The translations under genes were made by a program, and so were the position numbers. DNA of 64,000 bases from Pseudomonas fluorescens Q2-87 (lineage in GTDB: Bacteria; Pseudomonadota; Gammaproteobacteria; Pseudomonadales; Pseudomonadaceae): positions 2,732,556-2,796,555 of the forward strand of contig NZ_CM001558.1 of NCBI RefSeq assembly GCF_000281895.1, given 5' to 3'. Below, in pieces: positions 17,746 through 27,673 of this stretch; position 1 is the stretch's first letter, and every line of letters starts with the position of its first letter. The notes under the pieces were generated by a model. It searched no databases and was not told the origin of the DNA. It saw only the letters and a program-made list of their open reading frames with translations.

Positions 17746-18783
17746 ATGATACGTCTTGGTGCAGCGGTACTGCTTTGCCTGCTGGGCAGCCCGGGGTCGG
17801 TGCAGGCCGCGCCGGCCCCGCATCCTCATTGGAGCGCTGGTTTTCACGAACTCAGCTTTCTTGATCCATTGGATCAGCAGCCGATGCACGCCATTGCCTT
17901 TTATCCGTCCACCGCCAGGGAACAGTCCAGCCAGTTGGGTGGCTACCAGATCGACGCCGCGCCCGAGGCCCAGATTGCCATCGGCCGATTCCCGCTGCTC
18001 ATGTTGTCCCATGGCAACACCGGCACGCCGCTGGCCCTGCATGACCTCGCCACTTCGCTGGCACGCAAGGGGTTCGTGGTGGTGGCGGTGATTCATCCCG
18101 GCGACAACGCCCAGGACCATAGCCGGCTGGGTACGCTCAGCAACCTGTACGGGCGGCCGATCCAGATTTCCGAAGCCATTACCGCAACGCTCAATGACCC
18201 GATGCTCTCGCCTTTCGTCAACGCTGGGCAAGTTGGCGTGATCGGTTATTCAGCGGGCGGCGAGACGGCGTTGATCCTCTCTGGCGCCACACCCGATCTC
18301 AACCGCTTGCGTCGCTACTGCCAGGAACGCCCGGATGACCGTGACGCTTGCAGCACCCAGGGCGAAGTGATCGCAGACCGGGACGACTTGCAACCAGTGG
18401 CCGATCCCAGGGTTCGGGCGTTGTTGCTCATGGCTCCGTTGAGCCTCAAGTTTGGTCGCCATACCCTGGCTGACGTCCATGTGCCGGTGCTGCTTTACAG
18501 CGGCGATGGCGACAAGCTGGTGGCTTTCGACAAGAACGCCGCCGCGCTGGCCCGCAAACTGCCCATCGCGCCGGACTTCAAGACATTGGCCGGGGCAGGG
18601 CACTTTGTGTTCCTGGCACCCTGCACCGAAGAGCAGATCGCGGCAATGCCGGCGCTGTGCACTGACGCTGATGGCATTGATCGCAAGGACATCCATCGCA
18701 CGATGATTACCGAGGCCAGCCGCTTCTTTGGCCAGGCGCTGGGCAAACCGAGCCGGGCGGGGTTGCGGACCGCTGATCAATAA
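17746..18783 (+). CDS. Exported alpha/beta hydrolase (dienelactone hydrolase-like)
   Basis: A 345-residue protein with a signal peptide (cleavage near VQA-APAP). The nucleophile elbow is GYSAGGE and the oxyanion region is LSHGNTGTP; a likely catalytic His lies in GAGHFVFLAPC and an Asp in YSGDGDKLV. These are the features of putative PAF-acetylhydrolase/dienelactone-hydrolase-like periplasmic hydrolases. The substrate is unknown. ATG at 17746 is chosen because the signal peptide begins there. Its stop overlaps that of the convergent MFS gene by seven bases. Confidence 0.85.
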   Translation: MIRLGAAVLLCLLGSPGSVQAAPAPHPHWSAGFHELSFLDPLDQQPMHAIAFYPSTAREQSSQLGGYQIDAAPEAQIAIGRFPLLMLSHGNTGTPLALHDLATSLARKGFVVVAVIHPGDNAQDHSRLGTLSNLYGRPIQISEAITATLNDPMLSPFVNAGQVGVIGYSAGGETALILSGATPDLNRLRRYCQERPDDRDACSTQGEVIADRDDLQPVADPRVRALLLMAPLSLKFGRHTLADVHVPVLLYSGDGDKLVAFDKNAAALARKLPIAPDFKTLAGAGHFVFLAPCTEEQIAAMPALCTDADGIDRKDIHRTMITEASRFFGQALGKPSRAGLRTADQ

Positions 18784-19970
18784 TCGGCTTTTTCGGCTCG
18801 GCCTCGCAGCAACAAGGTCAGGCCCAGCCCGGTAACAGAGAGCAGTGCCGCGCAGAAGAAAATCGACGAATAGCCCAGGTTCAACGCCACCGCGCCCATC
18901 AAGGGTCCGGCAATCGCCAGGGCCAGGTCAAAAAATACCGCGTAGGCGCTCAAGCCTGCGCCGCGGCTGGTGTTCGGCACTTGCTTGATGGCCTCGACAC
19001 CCAGCGCCGGGTACACCAACGACAGCCCAAAGCCCGCCAGCCCTGCGCCAACCAGCGCGAAGGCGGTGGAGGGTGCCACCCAGAGCAAGGCCAGGCCCAG
19101 GGTTTCGATGCTCATGCAGGCGATGGCCGAGTTGAACCCTCCGAAGCGGGCGATGCTGGAAATGAACAATAACCGCGCGAGGATGAAGCAGACGCCGAAG
19201 ACCGTCAGGCACCAGGCCGCGCCGGTCCAGCCGCGGCTGACATAAAACAGGGTGATGAAAGTGGTGAGCGTGCCGTAGCCGATCGAGGCCAGGCTCAAGC
19301 TCGCCCCATAGGGCGCAATACGCCCGAATACCGCCCAGAAAGGCAGGCGCTCGCCACGAAGCACCGGCACCGAGGGTTTGTTGCGAATCATCAACAGCGC
19401 GCCCCCGGCCAGCAACGACAAGACGATGCCCAGGCTGGCGAAGCCCAGCTCACCGACCATCACTACCCCCAGCGGAGCGCCGATGGCAATGGCGCCGTAC
19501 GAGGCAATGCCATTCCACGAAATCGAACGTGCCGTGTGCTCCACACCGACCTGGCCCATGCACCAACTGATGGTGCCCACGCCAATCAGGCCCTGGGCCA
19601 CGCCGAGCAGCAAGCGGCCGGCAATCAGGATCAGCAGGCTGGGCAGCGGGAAGCTTTGCAGCATGGTCGAGAGCAACGTCAGGACGCCGCTGAGCACGAT
19701 CCCCGACAAACCATAGACGATCGCCCGCTTGGTGCCGACGCTGTCCGACAGCCGCCCGGCCATGGGGCGGCTGAGCAGGGTCGCCAGGTACTGTGAACCG
19801 ATGGTCAACCCGGCCACCACCGCGCTGAAGCCCAATTGTTCATGGACGTAACCGGGTAGTACGGCAATCGGCAGGCCGATGCAGAGGAAGGCGATGAAGG
19901 TGTAGAAAACGATGGAGACGATCTGCAGGGTGATCGACAGGGAGCTGGAGGCAGGTGAGGGCGTGGGCAT
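18777..19970 (-). CDS. MFS transporter (YfcJ/YhhS-like)
   Basis: A 397-residue major facilitator with about twelve membrane helices. The loop 2-3 motif appears as RPMAGRLSDSVGTKRA. It resembles the YfcJ/YhhS group of drug or arabinose efflux proteins, but the substrate cannot be read from sequence. The start is uncertain: ATG at 19970 gives MPTPSPASSS, while in-frame ATGs at 20006 and 20009 would add 12-13 residues; none has a strong ribosome binding site. It marks the left edge of the accessory island. Confidence 0.85.
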   Translation of the reverse strand: MPTPSPASSSLSITLQIVSIVFYTFIAFLCIGLPIAVLPGYVHEQLGFSAVVAGLTIGSQYLATLLSRPMAGRLSDSVGTKRAIVYGLSGIVLSGVLTLLSTMLQSFPLPSLLILIAGRLLLGVAQGLIGVGTISWCMGQVGVEHTARSISWNGIASYGAIAIGAPLGVVMVGELGFASLGIVLSLLAGGALLMIRNKPSVPVLRGERLPFWAVFGRIAPYGASLSLASIGYGTLTTFITLFYVSRGWTGAAWCLTVFGVCFILARLLFISSIARFGGFNSAIACMSIETLGLALLWVAPSTAFALVGAGLAGFGLSLVYPALGVEAIKQVPNTSRGAGLSAYAVFFDLALAIAGPLMGAVALNLGYSSIFFCAALLSVTGLGLTLLLRGRAEKADY

Positions 19971-20009
19971 AGGGCTCGTTCGCGGGCAGCGGTAAGAGAG
20001 CCTCATCAT

Positions 20010-20312
20010 GGCGCGAGGTGAGGATAAAAGAAAGCAGGCTAACTAAATGTGCTGGCACGGGATGCGGCCTGGGCTTGGCGAATAGTCCCTTGGTTTGAAC
20101 CCCCGGCTTTTCTGGCGGGCAGTCGCTGCTTGGGCTCTGTAAAAGGACGACCTGTCAACTCTGACAGTATCCAAGATATGAAAGAGGGCGTTCAATCAGT
20201 CGCAGGCCCTATTGGTCGATGTGAAACGCTTCGAGATGTCCATGGGCATTGTGTGCCGAGCTTTACGGCGGTAGCTCCAATCACGACGGTCTGAATATCA
20301 GGAGAATCGGAT
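20010..20312. other. Intergenic region at the left edge of the island
   Basis: About 300 bases between the MFS gene and the first island gene. It contains a palindrome CTGTCA-ACTC-TGACAG at 20152-20167. A related sequence recurs upstream of the other two Ig-like genes (24862-24886 and 40070-40086), so it may be a shared regulatory element. No tRNA or integrase remnant was seen at this edge. Confidence 0.4.
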
Positions 20313-22304
20313 ATGGCAAGCGTGGACAAGAAAACCAGTGCGGCGCAGGCTCGTATTGACTACCTCGCGCAGCGACGTGAACAGCATTCAGGGCCCAAGG
20401 CTTTGGATCCTCCTGAGCTTCTGGCCAGGGTGGTTGATAGCACAGACGGTACGCTCCATAGCGAAGATCTGGATAGGGATCTGCAAGTCAAATTCTTGGG
20501 TTTCTCTGACTTGCCGGCACTTCCGAATGATGAGTCGATCATGTATTTGCAGTTCGCTTCGGGTGCGACGCCTGATGAAGATGACTATGAAGACGTTGCT
20601 GAAAGAAGCTTTCCTTATCCGGTCGACCCGCAAACCGCTTTTCCGTTTGAACTGACCCTTGAGCGCAAGCACTTTGCCATCGATGGCGTTTATACATTCA
20701 GAGCGTATTTAGATAGTTACAACCACCAGAAAGACAAGTCACTACCTACCACTCGTATTTTCGATAGCACGCCCCCCTATAACCATAAGGAGCCCGAACC
20801 GTTAACCATTATGTCTCCCATCACCGATGCTGTTTTGGCGGCTAATCCTCTTGGGGTTCCGGCGATCCTTGACGAATATGACGACCGTGCGGCAAGCGAT
20901 GAATATTTTCTGTGGTACGGAACACTCCCGTTGCCGGATAACCTGCCCGGTACCCCGCCTACGGTCACAGGTTTTGTACCGAATGACCTGACATTACGGA
21001 TACCTGTCGACGTCATTCAGAGGGTGGGGGATGGTGGCTGCTATGCGGTGTATGCACTGCGCGACAAAGCGCAGAATCGCACTCCGCTGTCTGACCTAAC
21101 CCGCTTGGGCGTGGCCTTGGGCACTTGGCCGCCCCCTGATCTTCAAAGAGTCGAAGTACCGCAAGCGACATTCAAGGGGTTCCTCGATTTTCAAGATGCT
21201 CTGGATGGCGTGGATGCAGTCGTCAAAACCTATACGGGGCGAAAGGGGACCGATTACATTGAGGTGACCTGGGGAACGACAGTGCTTCCTTTGGAAACCA
21301 TGGGTTTGGCCCCAACCAAGAGCATCCGCATCGACCCCGACGTGCTGCGTAGCGAATACGGCGCTGCGACCGGGCCGATTAGTATTCAAGTAAGTTATCG
21401 CGTACTTCGAGGCACGGAGCCCTATGGTTCGGACATTGAAACAGGGATTACGGTCGTGACCAATTTTTGGCTACCGGGGCCCACGCCCACCGATCCTTGG
21501 CCTGATCCGATCAATGGTGACATCCCATTGGGTGACGTCTTTGGCGAGAATTCAACAACGCCTAACGTTTTGACCCGAGCGCACAATAATAAAAATGCCA
21601 ACTTTGTATTTAAGTTGTACCCGAATGTGAAGGCGGACGAAATCGTAAAGATTTACTGGAACGGCGAGCACGTCGTCGAAGCCGATTATACGGTCTTGCC
21701 CACTGATAAAGAGGGCTATGAAAAAACGCAAATCATTCCGTGGTCCTACATCGACAACGGCGGCAATGGCGACGAGGTGCCGGTGTGGTACTGGATCAAT
21801 TCTCCCAATTCTCCCAACCGCCAACGTTCGGACGACACGCCGGTCGAGGTGAGCGCGGTCATCTTCAAGCCCGCTGCGCCGACCTTTCCCGATAAAAGTG
21901 GCCCGTTCTTGAATTGCGATTCGCTCTATGGTCCCGACTACGCCATTCGTGTGCAAGTGCCTGATCTATCGGGCCCGCCTTACAACTTGGGCAACGGGGA
22001 TCAGGTGACCCTGCACTGGGTCGCGCTGGCGGGTACCGCTGGAGAAACGCCGATCGATGGGGCCGAGAAGGATGAAACGGTCACCCTGGATGACACCACC
22101 TGGCCGGTGACAGGCTTCATCTGGCTGGTAAAACCCTACGAAAAGCACCTTCTGCCCACGTATGACCCATTTGGTCCGGGGGGCAGTGAGGGGCGAGGGC
22201 GAATCACCTACTCCTATGTTGTAGATGGAGAGACGATTACTTCTGAGGAGAGCGAGGCGCGGGTGACCATGTTCCTAGGTCACGGCTCGTGCCCACTCCC
22301 TTGA
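20313..22304 (+). CDS. Large leaderless protein with Ig-like modules, unknown function (663 aa)
   Basis: An acidic protein with no signal peptide or membrane helix. From about residue 100 on it is a chain of roughly 100-residue beta-sandwich-like modules, each with a pattern of the type GDxVTLHWxG...T...W.I...G.YxxxY. Examples are DEIVKIYWNGEHVVEADYTVL and GDQVTLHWVALAGTAGETP. I do not recognise a named family. The ATG at 20313 has AGGAG eight bases upstream. It is the first gene of the island and precedes the autotransporter gene by 227 bases. Two further proteins of the same style occur at 24977 and 40157. Confidence 0.75.
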   Translation: MASVDKKTSAAQARIDYLAQRREQHSGPKALDPPELLARVVDSTDGTLHSEDLDRDLQVKFLGFSDLPALPNDESIMYLQFASGATPDEDDYEDVAERSFPYPVDPQTAFPFELTLERKHFAIDGVYTFRAYLDSYNHQKDKSLPTTRIFDSTPPYNHKEPEPLTIMSPITDAVLAANPLGVPAILDEYDDRAASDEYFLWYGTLPLPDNLPGTPPTVTGFVPNDLTLRIPVDVIQRVGDGGCYAVYALRDKAQNRTPLSDLTRLGVALGTWPPPDLQRVEVPQATFKGFLDFQDALDGVDAVVKTYTGRKGTDYIEVTWGTTVLPLETMGLAPTKSIRIDPDVLRSEYGAATGPISIQVSYRVLRGTEPYGSDIETGITVVTNFWLPGPTPTDPWPDPINGDIPLGDVFGENSTTPNVLTRAHNNKNANFVFKLYPNVKADEIVKIYWNGEHVVEADYTVLPTDKEGYEKTQIIPWSYIDNGGNGDEVPVWYWINSPNSPNRQRSDDTPVEVSAVIFKPAAPTFPDKSGPFLNCDSLYGPDYAIRVQVPDLSGPPYNLGNGDQVTLHWVALAGTAGETPIDGAEKDETVTLDDTTWPVTGFIWLVKPYEKHLLPTYDPFGPGGSEGRGRITYSYVVDGETITSEESEARVTMFLGHGSCPLP

Positions 22305-22443
22305 TCATCATCACGTATCCGGCGGTGAAGGTGCGACCCCTTTGCCGCTGGAGTTAGGTCTGTTTACTTTTGCGTGATCAAAGAAGGAGTTGTCGGTAGA
22401 GAATCAGAAAAGTCCTACATATGCCCACAGGGCTAATCTATAG

Positions 22444-22477
22444 ACTCGCCGGCCGTATTAAGTGTCGCCCGGCGAGT
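22444..22477. repeat. Inverted repeat upstream of the autotransporter
   Basis: ACTCGCCGG (22444-22452) and CCGGCGAGT (22469-22477) form a perfect 9-base stem with a 16-base loop, 55 bases before the autotransporter start. No T-run follows, so it is a better candidate for an operator or a 5' mRNA hairpin than for a terminator. Confidence 0.5.
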
Positions 22478-22531
22478 TGCTAGCCTGGATATGACACTTG
22501 GAATTAACTTTCCTTCTCCAGGGAATCAAGC

Positions 22532-24742
22532 ATGATATTTTCCAATTGCACGTTTGCATTAAACCCTATATCGCGGTGTCTTGCGCTGGCCTCCGTTGCC
22601 CCGTTTATCATGGTCTGTCAATTCACTCAGGCCCGTACATTGACGGACGAAGACCTGACCATTGGCGCTGGGGGCCGTCCCGACAATTATCAGCTGTTTG
22701 GTAACTCCACCCTGACCGCCAATGGTGCCTCCACCCAGGATATTCAGGTGGCTATCGGTGGCACGGTCAATCTAAATGGCACGACAGTCACAGGTGGATC
22801 CAGTAACGGCGTGGAGTTGGTCGATAGTACTGCAAACATTGCCGCCAACAGCACCGTGACCAGCAACGGTATAGCGCTGGCCTTGACGGGCAATGTGTTG
22901 GGGGCCAAAGCCACGGTCACGGACAGCTCGCTCATCGGCGGCGCCCGCGGCGCCTCCCTCAGTGCTGCAAGTGAGCTGACGCTGAGCAACGCCACGGTGA
23001 CTGCAACGGGTGCCACGGGCACGGGTATCGTCAGTTTCGGTGGCACGGTCCAGGCCAGCAACAACACCCGAATCACGGGCGGTCAGAACGGTGTTGTCTT
23101 GCGTAATGACATCTCTTCGGTAAAGGAAAACCAGCTAACGCTGGATGCCAGCCATGTCGAAGGCTTGAATGGTGCGGCCATCGTCGTGAGCAGCGTTGCC
23201 GGACTCCCTGATCGCGAAGCGGTGATCGACGTGAGCAATGGCTCGACCCTCAAGGGCAGCGATGGTGTGATGCTGCAAGTTACGAACGGTGGCATGGCGG
23301 GGCTGAATGTCGATAACAGCGTTCTGCTCGGTGATGTGGTGGCCGAAGCGGGCAGCGTCGCGAAGGTGGCCTTGAGCAACTTCGCCACCTTGACCGGGCG
23401 CCTGGAGAACGTCGATACCCTGGCGGTCAATAGCTTGGGCAAATGGGTCATGGTCGAAGACAGTCAGCTAAAGAATCTGTCGATGGCAGGGGGGGAGGTT
23501 CAGTTTGGTCAGCCTGGCAGTTTCTATACCTTGTCGGTGGAGAATCTCAGCGGTAACGGCAATTTCATCATGCATGCGGACTTTTCCAACGGGCAAGCCG
23601 ATTTTCTGAATATCACGGGGACAGCAACCGGTACTCATACGCTTGACGTGGCCAGTACCGGTGCGGACCCGACGCTGACCAACCAGCGCATCCATGTCGT
23701 CCACGCGGCCAGCGGCGATGCTGCGTTCTCGTTGATCAATGGCCGGGTAGACTTGGGTACTTATTCTTATGATTTGCTCAAGGATGGCGCCAATGACTGG
23801 TATCTCGATGGTGCGAGCAAAACCATCAGTCCTGGTACGGCGTCGGTGCTGGCGCTGTTCGATGCCTCGCGTACGGTCTGGTATGGCGAACTGAGCACGT
23901 TGCGTTCGCGCATGGGCGAAGTGCGGATGAACCAGGGGCAGTCTGGCGGCTGGATGCGGGCGTATGGCAACCGCTTCGATGTTTCTGCCGACTCCGGAAT
24001 GGCCTATAGGCAGACCCAGCAGGGATTGGCTTTTGGTGTGGATACCCCCGTGCCGTCAGTTGGGGATGGACAGTGGGTGTTTGGCCTGATGGGTGGTTAT
24101 AGCCGGTCCGACCTGGACCTGATTCATGGGACCTCGGGCACGGTCAACAGCTTTTATGTCGGTTCTTATGCCACTTGGCTGGACGCCGAGAGCGGTTACT
24201 ACTTCGACGGCGTGCTCAAGTTTAACCGCTTCCAAAATGAGTCCAAGGTCAGTCTCAGTGACGGGGCACAGGCCAAGGGGCGGTACGACACCCATGGATT
24301 GGGCACCACGCTGGAGTTTGGTCGGCATATCAAGTTGGACGAAGGCTATTTCATCGAGCCTTTTGGGCAAGTCTCGGCGCTGGCGGTTCAGGGCAAACGT
24401 TACCAATTGGATAATGGCATGGCTGCCGATGGCAACCGGAGTTATTCCTTGCTGGGCAAAGTGGGTGCAAGTGCCGGTCGGGATATCGACCTGGGTAATG
24501 GGCAGATGCTTCAGCCTTACCTCAAGGCGGCGCTGGTCAACGAGTTTGCCAAAGACAATCAGGTCAAGGTCAATAGCACAAGCTTCAACAATGACCTTTC
24601 CGGTTCTCGCCTGGAGTTGGGAGGTGGCGTTGCCATGAACGTCGCGGATAAAGTGCAAGTGCACGCCGACGTCGATTACAGCCAAGGCAAAAAGATTGAT
24701 CAGCCATGGGGAGTAAACTTCGGCGTGGAATACAAGTTCTGA
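22532..24742 (+). CDS. Autotransporter with pertactin-like passenger and beta-barrel
   Basis: A 736-residue type Va secretion protein. A signal peptide (cleavage near FTQA-RTL) is followed by a passenger of about 430 residues with short Asn/Thr/Gly-rich beta-helix repeats (STLTANGASTQDIQVAIGGTVNLN and similar). A linker helix (about 450-470) leads to a C-terminal barrel (about 475-736) ending VNFGVEYKF with the terminal aromatic residue required by the Bam complex. ATG at 22532 follows CAGGGA. No protease or lipase motif is visible in the passenger, so an adhesin is more likely than an enzyme. It stands between two Ig-like genes, ahead of a good terminator. Confidence 0.9.
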   Translation: MIFSNCTFALNPISRCLALASVAPFIMVCQFTQARTLTDEDLTIGAGGRPDNYQLFGNSTLTANGASTQDIQVAIGGTVNLNGTTVTGGSSNGVELVDSTANIAANSTVTSNGIALALTGNVLGAKATVTDSSLIGGARGASLSAASELTLSNATVTATGATGTGIVSFGGTVQASNNTRITGGQNGVVLRNDISSVKENQLTLDASHVEGLNGAAIVVSSVAGLPDREAVIDVSNGSTLKGSDGVMLQVTNGGMAGLNVDNSVLLGDVVAEAGSVAKVALSNFATLTGRLENVDTLAVNSLGKWVMVEDSQLKNLSMAGGEVQFGQPGSFYTLSVENLSGNGNFIMHADFSNGQADFLNITGTATGTHTLDVASTGADPTLTNQRIHVVHAASGDAAFSLINGRVDLGTYSYDLLKDGANDWYLDGASKTISPGTASVLALFDASRTVWYGELSTLRSRMGEVRMNQGQSGGWMRAYGNRFDVSADSGMAYRQTQQGLAFGVDTPVPSVGDGQWVFGLMGGYSRSDLDLIHGTSGTVNSFYVGSYATWLDAESGYYFDGVLKFNRFQNESKVSLSDGAQAKGRYDTHGLGTTLEFGRHIKLDEGYFIEPFGQVSALAVQGKRYQLDNGMAADGNRSYSLLGKVGASAGRDIDLGNGQMLQPYLKAALVNEFAKDNQVKVNSTSFNNDLSGSRLELGGGVAMNVADKVQVHADVDYSQGKKIDQPWGVNFGVEYKF

Positions 24743-24811
24743 TCAGCTTTGTTTAAAAGGTCAGCTCCGTGGATTGTTTTCACGAGACGGCATGAGGGTT
24801 AGTCAAACGAG

Positions 24812-24836
24812 CAAGGACCGTAACGGTCCTTGTTTC
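24812..24836 (+). terminator. Rho-independent terminator after the autotransporter gene
   Basis: CAAGGACCG (24812-24820), loop TAA, CGGTCCTTG (24824-24832), then TTTCATTTT. The 9-base stem is perfect. It separates the autotransporter gene from the Ig-like gene at 24977. Confidence 0.8.
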
Positions 24837-24976
24837 ATTTTCATGAACTCTTTTTTGGAGTCTGTCAACTGAGCAGTTCTGTTAGTACTCAACGGTTTGG
24901 TTTTGGAATCTAATGGGCATCTCTGGACAGTAGTGGCTTTGGAGGCGTGGTTACTCATGTGTTGATAGGAGGGTCC

Positions 24977-26470
24977 ATGATGTCAAATTCGAAAAATTCC
25001 AGTACGTTCGGCAAAAACCAAGTCCCGATTTACGATCCGCCTACGGTCGTGGCCTTGCCAAATATCGACGGAGGCGAAACCAATCTGCTGCATAAGAGCG
25101 CCCTGGAAGCGCCCTTGCCCATCACTATTCCCAAGTGGTTGAATTCCAATCCCAAGCCCCATGAGCCGGAGTGGGTCACGCTGTATTGGGGAGACGATGA
25201 TCTGGAAACAAAGACCTGGACCGCCGAGGTGCCCGACGCGGATCGGGTATTTTATGTTCCGGTCCATTTCCTCATCCATGGTGAATATTCACTTCATTAT
25301 TTTCTACACCTGTACAACATGGCCGAGGCTGACTCTTTTGATCTTACCCTGACCATCGATACCCTCAAGCCGCTGCTCAACCAGACTGACGACCTTGCGC
25401 AGTTTCCTGAAGCGATCCTGACAGGTGGGGTAACGGCCCAATATCTAGAGCAGAACAACGATCAAGTGAAGGTCGGTATCCCCCGTTATGATGAGCAGCG
25501 GGGTGGCCCCAAGGTCGGCGATATCATTACCTTGTATTTGAACGAAAAAAACGGAACCGGAGACCCAGATCAGCTAAAGGTCGGTGAATTGACTGTTCCG
25601 CACCCGGTACCCAACGCTCTTGAGGGCGTGTATGAGGGGAAGGCGTTTCGCGACTTTGGCGATCGTGTGGGGTATGCGCGATATCGTGTCGAAGACCGGG
25701 CGGGGAACATCAGTGAGTTGTCGGGGCGGGTTGAGCTGGATGTGAAGGCTGCACCGACACCGCGTGATCTGTCCTATCCATGGGTGAGAGAAGCCTCCGG
25801 CAACCCGCAGGCCAGTCGGCTCGATCCAAACCTTGCGGCTGTCGTCAATAATGGCGTCATTGTTGCCATCCCTCAAAACGCGATCATCTCGGATACGGAG
25901 ACCGCCGCCGTACTGTTTGGTGAAGAGGGTAGTTTCGGATTCTATCGCGCTGACACACCCATCGTCACAGAAGGGCGGGAGTACCGCATTCCCAAGGAGT
26001 ATGTCGCCCGCAACCTGCGAAAAAACATACCGATAATCTTCGAGGTGACCGGTCCCAATATTCCCACACCGCTTGAGTCTCAGACGCACAGCCTGACGAT
26101 CTCCAGCCTGAGCGGCGGGTTGCCGGTCCTTCAGTCCACCAGTTTTAATGCGACGATGTTGAGCTTGGCCAGCATTCCCGAGGGCGGGGCGGCTGTTCTC
26201 AGGCTGGGTAGCTGGAAGTACATGGCGACGTCACAGTTCCTCAGGGTCGAGATGAGGGGATTGCTGAGTGCGGGAGGCGCTCACACCGTGACGATTCTCG
26301 ATGCTCAGCCTGTGACTTCGGTGGGTGAAATGCAAGCAGGACAGATACTCAAGACGGAGCTTCGCAGATTTCAAATCGGTGAAAAGCTCACTTTCATCGC
26401 GAAGGTCAGCTTTGACAATAAGCAGACCTGGCACGACTTTCCAACCATAGATCCTCAATTAACCAACTGA
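24977..26470 (+). CDS. Large leaderless protein with Ig-like modules, unknown function (497 aa)
   Basis: No signal peptide or membrane segment. The middle has repeated beta-sandwich-like modules (VGDIITLYLNEKNGTGDPDQ and others). The last 90 residues (LGSWKYMATSQFLRVEM...GLLSAGG...THTVTILDAQPVTSVGE-like, then GEKLTFIAKVSFDNKQTW) align clearly with the end of the 603-residue protein at 40157, so the two are homologous. ATG at 24977, or the next one at 24980, follows GGAGGG. The stop at 26470 faces the fimbrial adhesin gene on the other strand. Confidence 0.75.
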   Translation: MMSNSKNSSTFGKNQVPIYDPPTVVALPNIDGGETNLLHKSALEAPLPITIPKWLNSNPKPHEPEWVTLYWGDDDLETKTWTAEVPDADRVFYVPVHFLIHGEYSLHYFLHLYNMAEADSFDLTLTIDTLKPLLNQTDDLAQFPEAILTGGVTAQYLEQNNDQVKVGIPRYDEQRGGPKVGDIITLYLNEKNGTGDPDQLKVGELTVPHPVPNALEGVYEGKAFRDFGDRVGYARYRVEDRAGNISELSGRVELDVKAAPTPRDLSYPWVREASGNPQASRLDPNLAAVVNNGVIVAIPQNAIISDTETAAVLFGEEGSFGFYRADTPIVTEGREYRIPKEYVARNLRKNIPIIFEVTGPNIPTPLESQTHSLTISSLSGGLPVLQSTSFNATMLSLASIPEGGAAVLRLGSWKYMATSQFLRVEMRGLLSAGGAHTVTILDAQPVTSVGEMQAGQILKTELRRFQIGEKLTFIAKVSFDNKQTWHDFPTIDPQLTN

Positions 26471-26514
26471 CCCTTGAGCATGAGGTATTACCGTTTCAGG
26501 GATGCGCCTCGCGC

Positions 26515-27612
26515 TCATTTGTAGGTCATGGTGAAAGTCAACGCGCCTTTGGCCACACCGGGAGTGACGTGAGGCGCTATCTGGTAGAAGCGTGCGTTGA
26601 AGTCCAGCACCGTCGTGCCGGATGTGATGGGCACCAGGGGAACTTCCATACCCAGTGCGACAGGGGTCAGGCCGTCGCCCCTGAGGATCTGAACACCTAC
26701 GCCTGATGCTCCAGAGTCTGCGGTCAGGCTGAAAACGCCGTTGTTTTCATCGACGGGGACGGACCCCAGAACACCATCGAGCTTGATCGTTGCGACGGCG
26801 ATATTGCCATCTGACGGGTCGGCTTCGCAGGCGCTGAGCGTGATGGTAAAAGGCGCAAGGGTGGTGCCGAAGCCGGGGCCTGTGAACTCGGAGGTGTCCC
26901 AGGTCCCTAGTGGCACTGGATTGACGCTTACCGGGTTGCCCGAGATGCCGCAATGAGCCTGAATCACCGTGCCCACGGGGCCTACGCCGAACCCTTTGCC
27001 GACGCCGGTAAAGGTCCCGCTGAACAGTTCGCGGCCATCCAGTGGGTTGGGACCGGTCGGAATGGGGCCGGTTTTGATCAGGGTGGTGTAGGTCCGCAGG
27101 TTGCGCAATGTAAAGCGTATGAACGTGGTGATCTGGTCCTGATAGCCAGCGAAGGGCACGATCGGGCGATAGGTCGGTCCGCCGATGGGGATGAAGGTGT
27201 TGTTGCCGCTGCCATCGAAGGGAAAATCCAGGCGGATCAAGGCGCCCACGCCTGGAATATTGGTGTTGAATACCTTGCCGTTCACATCGAACCCGTCAAC
27301 CGGCGGCAACTGGCCGGCGAACAGCGGGGCGGTTGGCTGGGCCTGGAAGTTGAGGATGGTGCCGGGGGTATCGACGCTGCAGTCCAGTTGCGAACCACCG
27401 CCGCTGGTGAAGGTGTGTTTGTTCAAGGTGCCGATGACACTTCCTACGGCAGCGTCCCGAGGGACATAAAGCGTGCCCAATTGAGGCTGGAAATGCAGGG
27501 GGCCACTTCCGGCCTCCCACCAGCACGTATCGGGGGCGGCGAATGCGGATGAAGTCGGGCTGCCGGTGACCAGCACCAGAGATGTCAGCAGCAGTCGTGT
27601 CGATTGTTTCAT
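26515..27612 (-). CDS. Fimbrial tip adhesin (two-domain)
   Basis: A 365-residue exported protein, last gene of a chaperone-usher operon. A signal peptide (SAFA-APDT) is followed by an N-terminal domain of about 210 residues, probably receptor binding, and a C-terminal pilin domain starting near HCGISGNPVSVNPVPLG. The end (KGALTFTMTYK) has the alternating pattern of a donor strand groove. The length is twice that of a major pilin, as expected for a tip adhesin. ATG at 27612 follows AGGAAAC. The ligand is unknown. Confidence 0.85.
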   Translation of the reverse strand: MKQSTRLLLTSLVLVTGSPTSSAFAAPDTCWWEAGSGPLHFQPQLGTLYVPRDAAVGSVIGTLNKHTFTSGGGSQLDCSVDTPGTILNFQAQPTAPLFAGQLPPVDGFDVNGKVFNTNIPGVGALIRLDFPFDGSGNNTFIPIGGPTYRPIVPFAGYQDQITTFIRFTLRNLRTYTTLIKTGPIPTGPNPLDGRELFSGTFTGVGKGFGVGPVGTVIQAHCGISGNPVSVNPVPLGTWDTSEFTGPGFGTTLAPFTITLSACEADPSDGNIAVATIKLDGVLGSVPVDENNGVFSLTADSGASGVGVQILRGDGLTPVALGMEVPLVPITSGTTVLDFNARFYQIAPHVTPGVAKGALTFTMTYK

Positions 27613-27673
27613 GGTGTTTCCTGTGGGGTCGGGCATGACAATAGGCTGTTTGCCAGTGGCTGGATGGCGCGTG

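Noticed and set aside
20010..20312. tRNA or att site at the left edge of the island
   Set aside because: No cloverleaf, integrase or direct repeat matching the right edge (55290-55480) was found by eye.
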